Shown here piece by piece: positions 32,346 through 40,332 of a stretch of DNA of 64,000 nt. The translations under genes and the position numbers were made by a program. Numbering within the stretch: position 1 is the first letter of the stretch; the number at the start of each line of letters is the position of its first letter. The notes under the pieces are model-generated. The model saw only the letters and a list, made by a program, of their open reading frames with translations, made no database searches and had not been told where the DNA came from. Origin of the DNA: CAIMUS01 sp046347625 (GTDB taxonomy: Bacteria > Pseudomonadota > Gammaproteobacteria > Competibacterales > Competibacteraceae). The stretch lies in NCBI GenBank assembly GCA_046347625.1, contig JAXMFU010000003.1:992001-1056000 (forward strand). Direction: 5' to 3'.

Positions 32346-34010
32346 ATGAAATTTGAAAAGAGAAATATTAATGCAGATCGAATTTGTGACGGGATTTCTC
32401 GTATTGGTTATCGTACTCATTCTGCTATTGAAGATATTATTGATAACTCTGTTGCAGCGCTTGCCACAGAGATTATTATAGAAGTTGAGGTTGATCCTGA
32501 TAGTACACTTCAAGAAAAAAATAACATTACTGCAATTCGAATAACTGATAATGGGATAGGTATGGATGATACGCGAATAGCCACTGCTTTAGATATCGGT
32601 ACTATTGTTGAATATCCAGAAAACTCCTTATCTAAATATGGGCTTGGGTTAAAGAGTGCAGGTCTCTCTTTAGGAAACTGTGTTTCCATATTTAGCAAGC
32701 AAAATAAAAAATTTACTGCAAAGCATATCTTAGATAGAGATTTAATACGAGAAAATGGAACCTACGGTGTAGGTATTGATGAAATCAGTAAAGAGGAGCA
32801 AGATAAACTAAAAAAATATAAAAATGGCACAGTAGTGGAAGTTACTAGAATAAAAATACCTCACGATTCAGCGGCAACCCTGGAACGTAATTTAATACAA
32901 CGTTTAGGAGTAATATACTATGATTTTTTGTCGCGTAAAAATTCTCCTTTAAAATTTATGTTGCGTGTAAAGAATAAACCTTATCAGATCATAATCCCAT
33001 TAGATATTTTATTTCTTGATTCCGCGCAGCCTAGTTTTGATCCTGATAATTATAGCGGATGGCAACCGTGTAGAGTATTAGACGATTCGATTACGGTGCT
33101 AGATCCCTATAAAAAACCACATACTGTCCCTATAAAAGCCACTATTTTTCCAAAAGATGAAATGAAGTCTTTTATTGGCTTCGATGATGAGAAAAAGAGA
33201 AAAATTAAAGAATATGATGTATCTGGTAGAAATAGTGGGTTTTTTATATATCGCAACGGACGGCTAATACGTTGGGGTGATAATTTAGGCTTGATTCAGA
33301 AAGATGATAGAGGATTTCGATGCCGGATCGACATCTCAACAGAGCATGATGACATCCTTCATGTTGATGTATCTAAACAGAATCTTCTTCTTTCAGAGGA
33401 TTTTCTAGATCAATTAAGTGTAAAGATCAGAATCCCCCTTAGCTATAGTAGAGAAGCCTTTACCTTATGCACAAAAATAAAAGATGGTGGAGGACCTATT
33501 GAAGGGAGTGCTGCAAATGAAACACTTATAGATTTAACAGAGGAAGATCCTGATTTTGGGCAAGCAATTACACCTCAAGAAAGGAAAATTAGAAAAAAGA
33601 GGCTACAGCAAGAAAGTAAGAAAAAAATTCTAGAAGAGGAGGGTGAAGAACAGGCTAGAGAACAACCAGCCACTACTGAGGAATTTAGAAAGATTCGATA
33701 TTCTGATAATATAAAATCAACAGATATTTATAAAGCAGAAACACATCCTGATTATGGTACTTTCGTAAGGATAAATCGCAATCATCAGTTTTATCAATTA
33801 GTATTGAGTTCACTCAACGAAGGGGATCCAGTGCGTATGTCGCTTGAGGCTTTTATTTTTACCCTAGCTTTAGGAGAAAATATGACGATTAATGAGCTCG
33901 GAGTAGCAGATTATGATGTAATAAAAAAAGTACTGGATAAATTTCGCAGGACTGTCTCGTACAATCTTGAAAACTGGTCAGCGCATAACCAAGATATTTT
34001 TTCAAAATGA
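32346..34010 (+). CDS. GHKL (MORC/Hsp90-like) ATPase
   Basis: A 554-residue protein with an N-terminal Bergerat ATP-binding fold: N box AIEDIIDNSVAA, G1 box ITDNGIGMDD, and KYGLGLKSAGLSLG as the lid and G2 region. The middle part (RNSGFFIYRNGRLIRWGDN, DISTEHDDILHVDVSKQNLL) resembles the S5-like transducer domain of MORC proteins. A charged coiled coil (KIRKKRLQQESKKKILEEEG) and a helical C-terminus follow. Prokaryotic MORC ATPases have been described in restriction-modification clusters (work by Iyer and Aravind). ATP-driven clamp closure on DNA is the likely action. The gene is strongly AT-rich, preceded by GGAG, and overlaps the nuclease gene by four bases. Confidence 0.83.
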   Translation: MKFEKRNINADRICDGISRIGYRTHSAIEDIIDNSVAALATEIIIEVEVDPDSTLQEKNNITAIRITDNGIGMDDTRIATALDIGTIVEYPENSLSKYGLGLKSAGLSLGNCVSIFSKQNKKFTAKHILDRDLIRENGTYGVGIDEISKEEQDKLKKYKNGTVVEVTRIKIPHDSAATLERNLIQRLGVIYYDFLSRKNSPLKFMLRVKNKPYQIIIPLDILFLDSAQPSFDPDNYSGWQPCRVLDDSITVLDPYKKPHTVPIKATIFPKDEMKSFIGFDDEKKRKIKEYDVSGRNSGFFIYRNGRLIRWGDNLGLIQKDDRGFRCRIDISTEHDDILHVDVSKQNLLLSEDFLDQLSVKIRIPLSYSREAFTLCTKIKDGGGPIEGSAANETLIDLTEEDPDFGQAITPQERKIRKKRLQQESKKKILEEEGEEQAREQPATTEEFRKIRYSDNIKSTDIYKAETHPDYGTFVRINRNHQFYQLVLSSLNEGDPVRMSLEAFIFTLALGENMTINELGVADYDVIKKVLDKFRRTVSYNLENWSAHNQDIFSK

Positions 34011-34468
34011 AAATGATTGGGTTTGTGCAAGGGCCACTCTTTGGCCCTTATCTCTATATGATTGTTGCAAGTGAACTTGTCTACATTGGTGAAACCCAAC
34101 ACCATCCTGTCATACGTTGGGGTAACCATTTGCAACCAAATGGGAGTTTTTTAGCGAGTGTTCGTCTAAGAGGAGACCCAGAAAAACAGTACAATAATAT
34201 AATATTCACAAGTATATTCTGCAAATCAATTATAGAAGAATTTGGCGAATCTGAAACTAGAATTGCTACACAAGCGCTAGAGCATGAAATTCACTCAAAA
34301 TTGGTAGGAAACCCAGTATTTTTTGGTCGACAACTAAAAGTCATTTCCGATACACAGAAAACTGCGCCACGTCGATTTACTGCTTGGGGAAGAATACACA
34401 AAATGGTTCCAGAGATACTTGATCAGTTTAAGATAGTTATGGAGAAGCTTGATATTATAGAAGGTTAA
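34007..34468 (+). CDS. GIY-YIG-like nuclease
   Basis: A 153-residue protein whose N-terminus GPYLYMIVASELVYIGETQH fits a GIY-YIG nuclease with a diverged first triad (LYM for GIY) and intact Y-I-G. An Arg follows in VIRWGNHL and a Glu in ALEHEIHSKL, the expected catalytic positions. It overlaps the GHKL ATPase gene by four bases, so the two are probably a pair: ATPase plus DNA nuclease. The stop lies 12 bases from the convergent dndE stop. AT-rich like its neighbour. The nuclease reading is by motif only. Confidence 0.65.
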   Translation: MKMIGFVQGPLFGPYLYMIVASELVYIGETQHHPVIRWGNHLQPNGSFLASVRLRGDPEKQYNNIIFTSIFCKSIIEEFGESETRIATQALEHEIHSKLVGNPVFFGRQLKVISDTQKTAPRRFTAWGRIHKMVPEILDQFKIVMEKLDIIEG

Positions 34469-34480
34469 AAGGTTAATAGG

Positions 34481-34861
34481 CTAAAAATTAAAAAAAATTT
34501 CACAGAGGTCTACTAAATCCTTTTTATTCTGAAGAAATAAAATACCACGCTCAAGATGAGATCTAAAGTACTCGGCTAAAGCCTCTCTTCTTAATAGATT
34601 AATACCGTCTTTTTGCGCTTTGAAAATTATCAGCAATGCCAACTCTTCCTGAAACGATCCGGCAAATGTTTTCCATTCCATTTCAATAGAGCTATCGCCC
34701 ATTTTGGTAAACTTTGGGGGCAAAGTTGGATCTGCGAGTGAACAGCACAGAGCAATCCGGCACACTTCGTTCCAGTGCTCTAAGCCGGTGTGCTTTTTGA
34801 CCTTTATCAAGATTTCCTTACCTCTGGCGCTCACACGTACATTTTCAATAGGTGGTTTCAT
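34481..34861 (-). CDS. dndE: DNA phosphorothioation protein DndE
   Basis: A 126-residue protein with the DndE pattern: an N-terminal VRVSARGKEILIKVKKHTGL, EHWNEVCRIALCCSLADPTL, and C-terminal FKAQKDGINLLRREALAEYF. DndE is a small basic tetramer that binds nicked DNA and is required for sulfur insertion into the DNA backbone. It overlaps the end of dndD by 17 bases and ends the modification operon. The gene is more AT-rich than dndD and dndC. Confidence 0.88.
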   Translation of the reverse strand: MKPPIENVRVSARGKEILIKVKKHTGLEHWNEVCRIALCCSLADPTLPPKFTKMGDSSIEMEWKTFAGSFQEELALLIIFKAQKDGINLLRREALAEYFRSHLERGILFLQNKKDLVDLCEIFFNF

Positions 34862-36842
34862 GCTGCAAGAAGTATCCGGGTTCTAGGTAAGTTTGACCGG
34901 ATTCTTCCTGGTGAGCAAGTAGGTACGTTCGGCTGATGAAAGGCTTCAAGGCGTCGTAATAGGGACCTACGATCTCCTCGTCGGTGGACAGCAACAGCAC
35001 TTGGTGGGAAGCATAAGGGAAGTAGCGCTCGACCAGGTGCCGACGGTGGGAGGAGTCGAGGCGGCCCAACGGCGTATCGATGATGGTCGGTACGGGGCGA
35101 CCGGAAGCCCGTGCCAGCCCCCACAGCAGGGAGGTGGCAAGAAGCTGCCGTTCACCGGCGGAGAGACGATCGAAGGGAAGTGTTTTCCCGTCTCGACCGG
35201 TGAGCGTCGTCTCGAAAGTCTCGGGGTCGATGCTAAGACCGGTGACAAGCTCGGCTTTTCGGAGCAATTTACAGAAGGATTCCAACATCAGTCTTTCCAT
35301 ATTCACTGTATGGTGGCGCACCACGCGGGCGCGAAAACGCCCAAGCGTCTCGCGTACCCGCTGCGAGTGCTTGAGCGTGCGCTGGCGATCACTCTCGACG
35401 AATTGGGCATCCGAATCAAGCTCTTCCAGTTTCGACAACCTGGTTTCGGCTGCTTCACGCTGTCGTTGCAACGCCTGCTTACGCACGCGCACTATTTCCA
35501 GTTCAGCCAGCTTGGCCTTATGGGCATGGCGGATGGTATCCAATTCGCGCTGGATGACGGCAATCCGTTCCGCCGCCGGGACACGATCGACCTCGCCTTC
35601 CAAACGGGCGATTTTCTCTTCAAGCACCTTCAGCTTTGCCACCAGATCACGTGCCTGGTGCTCGGCGGTAGGTAGCACGGTAGCACGCAAATGGGCTATT
35701 CGTGCGGCCAAGTCATCATCGGCATCCAGGATGAGGGGTTCTTCAGCCAGACCGATACGCTTATGGCGGTCTGTTTCCAGCACCTGTGCAATCTTGCTGA
35801 TTGGCTCCGCGCCAACGGTTTCCGTTTCCAGTTCCAATGTGGCCAGCACTTCACGATCGCGGACTTCCAGTGCCTCCCGGAGTGCACGAGCCTGGTGTAT
35901 CTTCATTTCGTGCCGGACTTGTTGCTCGACCTCGCCAAGCAGATTGTCCACCCTTAACAGGGGAAGCGGTCCCGCCATCAACTCCCGTAATTGAGCCTCC
36001 ATCACGGATTTCTGACCTTTGAGTTCGGTCAGTTCGTTCTCGAGTTCCTTATGACGTAGGTAGAGATCACCCCCTTCGGAGCGGAACTGTTCTTTTCTCA
36101 CCTCCAGTTTCTTGCCAAGTCGTCCCGCCTCGTTGACAAGAGTACCTTCCTCCATAGCCACCTTCTCCTGCTCGCGGTCAAGCTGCTGAAGCTCTTCTTG
36201 GGCTTGGGTCAGTTTTTGGGCGACCTCCTGGTCGATCCCTTGTCCTCGCTTGCGCCGCTCGAAAGCCTTAAGGTCGGTTTCAAGGCGGTCCACCAGATCT
36301 AGACCCAGCAGAGAATGAATAGCCGTACCGAGAATCTCGGCGGCATGGCCACCCTCCGCCAGTTCCTTGATCTGCTCGCCGTCGAAGAAGAAAAGGTGCG
36401 CGATGCCGCTGGGCAGATAAGCTTCGATAGTCTCATCCCAGTGCTCGGTAAAAATATCGTCCGGCTTACCATCACACAGCACACGGACCGTTTCCTCGAT
36501 GCCTCTCACGCCTTCGCGCCAATAGCGCTGTAACTCGAAAGCGCGGGTTTCACCTTCGATCACCCGGCGGAATCGCAGCGTGATGCCTGCTCCCTCGCCG
36601 GGATCGACGCCACGGTGGATCGAGTCCCGCAAATAGTCCCGATAACCCAGTCGGCCACGATTGGAGAGACGCGCTTTCGGTCCGTAGAAAGCGAGTTGCA
36701 CCGCATCCAGCAAGGTAGTTTTTCCACCCCCGTTCATTCCGCCGAAAAGAATGATGGGTTTGCCATCTTGTGGTGTCAGTTCCGCTTCTTGACGGCCACC
36801 ATAGACGCCGAAGTTTTCGAGGATGATCGAATCCAGGATCAT
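34845..36842 (-). CDS. dndD: DNA phosphorothioation ATPase DndD
   Basis: A 665-residue SMC-like ATPase: start MILDSIILENFGVYGGRQEA, Walker A FGGMNGGGKTTLLDAV with following QLAFYGPKARLSNRGR, long coiled coil without a CxxC hook, then the signature LSAGERQLLATSLLWGLARA and Walker B IIDTPLGRLDSSHR. This is the standard DndD family layout. DndD forms a complex with DndC and DndE and is thought to drive or gate DNA nicking or structure changes during modification. It overlaps dndC by four bases and dndE by 17. Confidence 0.93.
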   Translation of the reverse strand: MILDSIILENFGVYGGRQEAELTPQDGKPIILFGGMNGGGKTTLLDAVQLAFYGPKARLSNRGRLGYRDYLRDSIHRGVDPGEGAGITLRFRRVIEGETRAFELQRYWREGVRGIEETVRVLCDGKPDDIFTEHWDETIEAYLPSGIAHLFFFDGEQIKELAEGGHAAEILGTAIHSLLGLDLVDRLETDLKAFERRKRGQGIDQEVAQKLTQAQEELQQLDREQEKVAMEEGTLVNEAGRLGKKLEVRKEQFRSEGGDLYLRHKELENELTELKGQKSVMEAQLRELMAGPLPLLRVDNLLGEVEQQVRHEMKIHQARALREALEVRDREVLATLELETETVGAEPISKIAQVLETDRHKRIGLAEEPLILDADDDLAARIAHLRATVLPTAEHQARDLVAKLKVLEEKIARLEGEVDRVPAAERIAVIQRELDTIRHAHKAKLAELEIVRVRKQALQRQREAAETRLSKLEELDSDAQFVESDRQRTLKHSQRVRETLGRFRARVVRHHTVNMERLMLESFCKLLRKAELVTGLSIDPETFETTLTGRDGKTLPFDRLSAGERQLLATSLLWGLARASGRPVPTIIDTPLGRLDSSHRRHLVERYFPYASHQVLLLSTDEEIVGPYYDALKPFISRTYLLAHQEESGQTYLEPGYFLQHETTY

Positions 36843-38518
36843 CCTTTCAGTTCCAATTTGCCGCTGTCTCCCTCTGGCATCAATCTGGCCAGGCGGTCCT
36901 TGCGCTCTTTCTCGCGACGCTGGCGTTCAAGTACCATTTTCTGAGCACGTGACAGAGCATCTTCCTTATTGTCATAGAAATGCCGGCGGAAAGCCTTCTC
37001 CAGTTGTTCGAAAAGTCCAGCCCGCCGGGCGGTTGTTCGTTGCTGCCGCGTCAGGCTCAACAGTTCACGGGTGAGTTCATAGTGCAATCGGTCGTCCCCA
37101 CAGAGTTCCTCCAATTCCTGCATTTCCTGTTCACCCAGCACCAGATTATCGTCCAGAGGGCGACCTGGATAGTCTTCCCCGGTGGCCTCCCGGTAAAGGC
37201 GCGGCAGCGAATCCTCCAGTTCATGCTTGTCCATGACCCAAATGCGGCGGATTTCCTGCAATTCTTCCAAGGTGATCAGTTCAATCTTCCGCACATCGGG
37301 GGGTCCGTTCCGCCGGATGTACGTCTGTGCGCGCAGCAGTTTGGTCAACCAGTTCGCTCGGGCCGCTTGCGTATAGGGACCGGGCACCGGCTTACCGCTG
37401 GCCATCAATTGCACCGCCCCCGTCAACCGGCGGAATTCCCGCAGGTGACGATCGGCCTCTTCTGGGTCACCGCCGGGGTTATTCCCTCCCCGGAAATCGA
37501 GCGCATTGCGCAACTCCAACAGCGGCATCATCCATTCTTTCTCCTCGTCATTCTGGATCATCGCCGTCATCGACTTGTCTTGCTCGACCAAGGTACAAAC
37601 CCAGCAACCAAACCGGGAATCACCGCAACTTGGGGTAGTGTCATCCACTACGAGGGGGCATTCGCCATCCGCGGACGCGCCGGCATACATTCCAAGCAGA
37701 TCACGGTTGTTATATCCCCAGGGATTTCTGACCTGCATCAGAAAAAACCAGACATCATCATTGGTCCAATCCTCAATGGGCGTATAAATCAGAGAGCCGG
37801 GAAGGCTGGCATTAGGACTCAGCCGGTCGCGCACCCGCCCTTTTTCATGCTTCACCATGGTGGCAGCGCGACGGATGCTTTCCGCCTTCCGCGTTCCCAG
37901 GACAAGAATGGCTTCACCGCTCGACGACACAATGCTGTTGATGAACGTATTCGACGGCCGAATCTTCAAGCGCTCGGTGCACCAGCGAAACTTGTGGCGT
38001 GGGGCGGGATAGCCTTTGCCGATCAAATTGACCCAGAAGGAATCCAAAATTCTTGGGGTCAGCCGGTGAGGGCGAAACGGCGCCCCCTGCTCGGCGGCAG
38101 CGCGCTTCATCACATCGAGCGAGTTAGCGACCCAGGCGGCAACTACCGGGTTTTCCACCAGCGTATCGGTAGAGATAACGTGGACCGTCTTGCGACGCTG
38201 CTCCGGCGTAAGAGCGGCGATAGCGTTCCAAACAAGTTGGAGGGTGGCAGTGGAATCCTTGCCGCCGGAGTAGCCGATAATCCAGGGCACCTCATCGGCG
38301 GTATAAAGGGCGCGGATTTCCTCGTGGAGCGCGTCAATGGTGGCCTGGAACCCCCGTTCATCGAAGGCGGAGACACGGGGCTTAACCGTTCTGGCTGTTG
38401 CTGCAGGTAGTGAGCCATTTCCAGCCGATGGGTCCGCTTCAGTTTCCAGCGCCAGTTCCTGCTGGAGAGAAGCGATCTCGGCGGATTCCAGAGTTTGTTC
38501 CGGTAAAGGTTTCATCAC
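36839..38518 (-). CDS. dndC: DNA phosphorothioation sulfurtransferase DndC
   Basis: A 559-residue PAPS-reductase-like protein with PP-loop SGGKDST at residues 84-90, which adenylates the DNA phosphate. Cysteines for the 4Fe-4S cluster are visible in KFRWCTERLK and in SCGDSRFGCWVCTLVEQDKS. Other family marks are VHVISTDTLVENP and YTPIEDWTNDDVWFFL. It activates the backbone with ATP and accepts sulfur from the cysteine desulfurase. It overlaps dndD by four bases but is separated from dndB by 227 bases that hold a hairpin repeat. Confidence 0.95.
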   Translation of the reverse strand: MMKPLPEQTLESAEIASLQQELALETEADPSAGNGSLPAATARTVKPRVSAFDERGFQATIDALHEEIRALYTADEVPWIIGYSGGKDSTATLQLVWNAIAALTPEQRRKTVHVISTDTLVENPVVAAWVANSLDVMKRAAAEQGAPFRPHRLTPRILDSFWVNLIGKGYPAPRHKFRWCTERLKIRPSNTFINSIVSSSGEAILVLGTRKAESIRRAATMVKHEKGRVRDRLSPNASLPGSLIYTPIEDWTNDDVWFFLMQVRNPWGYNNRDLLGMYAGASADGECPLVVDDTTPSCGDSRFGCWVCTLVEQDKSMTAMIQNDEEKEWMMPLLELRNALDFRGGNNPGGDPEEADRHLREFRRLTGAVQLMASGKPVPGPYTQAARANWLTKLLRAQTYIRRNGPPDVRKIELITLEELQEIRRIWVMDKHELEDSLPRLYREATGEDYPGRPLDDNLVLGEQEMQELEELCGDDRLHYELTRELLSLTRQQRTTARRAGLFEQLEKAFRRHFYDNKEDALSRAQKMVLERQRREKERKDRLARLMPEGDSGKLELKG

Positions 38519-38597
38519 TTGTGAGTTCGGCTGGAGGGTATTTAGGTGAATTCGTGAAAAGATTATACTGGTGGGTCTCGTCTTTTATTCCTCTTCT

Positions 38598-38693
38598 GCC
38601 AAGGGGGTGACCGAAGGGCGGGGAAGTCAAGTCCGCACGCTCGAACCACCCCGGCGCTGCGCGCCACCCCTCCTTGTCCAAGGAGGGGAATTT
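38598..38693. repeat. Dispersed repeat with perfect hairpin inside the dnd operon
   Basis: The 227-base gap between dndB and dndC contains CCCCTCCTTG (38667-38676), a two-base loop and CAAGGAGGGG (38679-38688): a perfect 10-bp stem. The flank GGTGGCGCGCAGCGCCGGGG also folds on itself. I know this GGGGAGGGGTGG-type sequence as a common interspersed element of many genomes. No T-run follows on the minus strand, so it is not a classical terminator, but it could modulate dndC read-through. Confidence 0.6.
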
Positions 38694-38745
38694 ATGCGTA
38701 TCTATGCCCGCTTTTTCGGTATCATTTTTGTTAGAAGTCACCTTA

Positions 38746-39849
38746 TCACCCGGTTTTCCGGCTGTGGGCGGTTTCCGCCCTCTGCTGCTCTTCATCAAGC
38801 GGCAGCGAGAGGGCTTCTTTGATGACGTTGGTCGTAAGAACCACATTGGTCGTTGCCTTGGAAACCTTGCCACCGATTAAAGCACGGCCCTCCCAAACCG
38901 GTGCATTGCCACGCGACCAATCGATCTTGTCAAGACCGTCAAGACGTTTCTTCCAATCGCCAGGATGTAGCTTGATTAAAGTATTTCCGGCTTTCCCGAG
39001 TGCCTGAAGCGCAATGCCATGGGAGTGAATATAGCCATCTCGTACTTCGCTGGCGGGGAACCGTCCTTCCCGTACCTGTTGCCATGCGGGGAAGTGCTCC
39101 GCCACCACTTCCCAGTAACCTCGGGCAAGATTGGCGTCCTCCACCAGATTGCCGGTAGCCATGCCTTCGACAAGGTCGGCACAGGCATTATAGAAGGCAG
39201 AGAGCGTGAAAAGCTTGCGGGAACGTCTGGCGAGGGACGATCTCTCCATATCGACAATGTCCCGGAAGACCTCGGATTTCATGATCACCAGCTTGGCCAG
39301 CTTGGCTTTGTCGCTCCGGTGATCATACAGTAGCCCCAATGATCGGCTTGGCCGGATGGCATGGCGATTCAAATCGGCAAACATCTGCTGGCAACGCTCC
39401 AATCCGATATCGAGGAAGAAGACGACGGCAATGGTTTCGTGTTCGAGATCGGGCCGTTGCTTCAAGGCGTCGATGATGGCGGCACGGCGATGCTGACCGT
39501 CATTGATGATGAAATGGGCGTTCATCGGCACATGAAGCCGCCCCAACTTATCCTGACCCGGTAGCGGTTCAAACAGCACTTCGGCATCGATCGAGACGGT
39601 AAGCGCCGAGAATACATAATCGTCCGGATTATCCAGCATATAAGCGGAAATTTCGGGGATGCGTGCCTTATTCAGGGTCCGCTGAGCGCGCAGTTCGGGG
39701 GGCAGTTCATCTTCGTCAAAGATCGAAATTTGCCGCAACATCCGCAGGGTCCACATGGTGACGTAGTATTCACGCCGAGCCTGGAGACCGCGGATGACGG
39801 GAAAGGTCATGGTCGGTTGAGTTTCCATGGAAAGGACGATTTTACCCAT
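38746..39849 (-). CDS. dndB: Phosphorothioation regulator DndB (DGQHR domain)
   Basis: A ~367-residue protein with the DGQHR motif in IINDGQHRRAAI, preceded by MNAHF and followed by FADLNRHAIRPSRSLGLLYD, as in DndB. DndB is non-essential for modification and represses or tunes the dnd operon. Start is unclear: TTG 39855, ATG 39849 and ATG 39828 are all possible; 39849 overlaps the stop of the upstream small gene. It is followed by the 227-base gap before dndC. Confidence 0.93.
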   Translation of the reverse strand: MGKIVLSMETQPTMTFPVIRGLQARREYYVTMWTLRMLRQISIFDEDELPPELRAQRTLNKARIPEISAYMLDNPDDYVFSALTVSIDAEVLFEPLPGQDKLGRLHVPMNAHFIINDGQHRRAAIIDALKQRPDLEHETIAVVFFLDIGLERCQQMFADLNRHAIRPSRSLGLLYDHRSDKAKLAKLVIMKSEVFRDIVDMERSSLARRSRKLFTLSAFYNACADLVEGMATGNLVEDANLARGYWEVVAEHFPAWQQVREGRFPASEVRDGYIHSHGIALQALGKAGNTLIKLHPGDWKKRLDGLDKIDWSRGNAPVWEGRALIGGKVSKATTNVVLTTNVIKEALSLPLDEEQQRAETAHSRKTG

Positions 39850-40237
39850 GACCAAGACAGGCTTCGAACACCGTGCGCGCTGCTGCCTCTTCGCTCTTGG
39901 CCTTTGCCAATGCTTCCGCCGCTATTCTAATAGCCGTCGGGTCGTTCGATGCCTCTGCACAAGCCAGTGCATCCTCCGCCTGCATACAAAGGAACCGCGC
40001 TTGGTGAAAAGCAAGCTCCGCTTCGTAGAGGCGCCGATTGCTGAGAAAAATTTTCATTGCCTTGCGAGCGCCCGCCATGAACGCTTGGCGAGATTGCCAA
40101 TCCAGGGTGCTGTGGAAGACTTCGTTACGCATGATGACTTCCAGTGCGGGCAAGTCCTTTTCAGGCGCACCGGTTGCCTCAGCGATCAAGTCGGCATAAG
40201 CGCTGCGATGGGTTTTTGTTGGCATGGTTGCATTCAA
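39842..40237 (-). CDS. Uncharacterised small protein heading the dnd operon
   Basis: A 131-residue protein, largely helical: SAYADLIAEATGAPEKDLPA, FHSTLDWQSRQAFMAGARKA, then a Glu/Ala-rich C-terminal helix pair (HQARFLCMQAEDALACAEAS, AEALAKAKSEEAAA). I do not recognise the family. It is the first gene after the divergent promoter region and overlaps dndB by a few bases, so it is co-transcribed with the modification genes. That position makes a regulatory or accessory role in phosphorothioation possible, but nothing in the sequence shows which. Codon use resembles dndB and dndC. Confidence 0.75.
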   Translation of the reverse strand: MNATMPTKTHRSAYADLIAEATGAPEKDLPALEVIMRNEVFHSTLDWQSRQAFMAGARKAMKIFLSNRRLYEAELAFHQARFLCMQAEDALACAEASNDPTAIRIAAEALAKAKSEEAAARTVFEACLGHG

Positions 40238-40332
40238 GAAATCTCTTGTGGAAAGATAATAAGTTATACGTCAAAATAATAATAGTTGTTCGTTATTTTT
40301 TCTTCAATAAGAAACATACATGGCGGAATTTT
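40238..40332. promoter_or_regulatory. Divergent dnd control region
   Basis: The 95 bases between the unknown first gene of the dndBCDE operon (minus) and dndA (plus) are strongly AT-rich (runs such as AATAATAATAG and TTATTTTTTC) in a GC-rich neighbourhood, as expected for back-to-back promoters. I cannot fix the exact -35/-10 boxes. In known systems the dndA/dndB spacer is the target of the DndB-type or other local repressor. Confidence 0.5.

Noticed and set aside
36980..38410. Plus-strand open frame of 476 residues opposite dndC
   Set aside because: Shadow of dndC; no domain, and it would lie against intact PP-loop and Fe-S motifs on the other strand.
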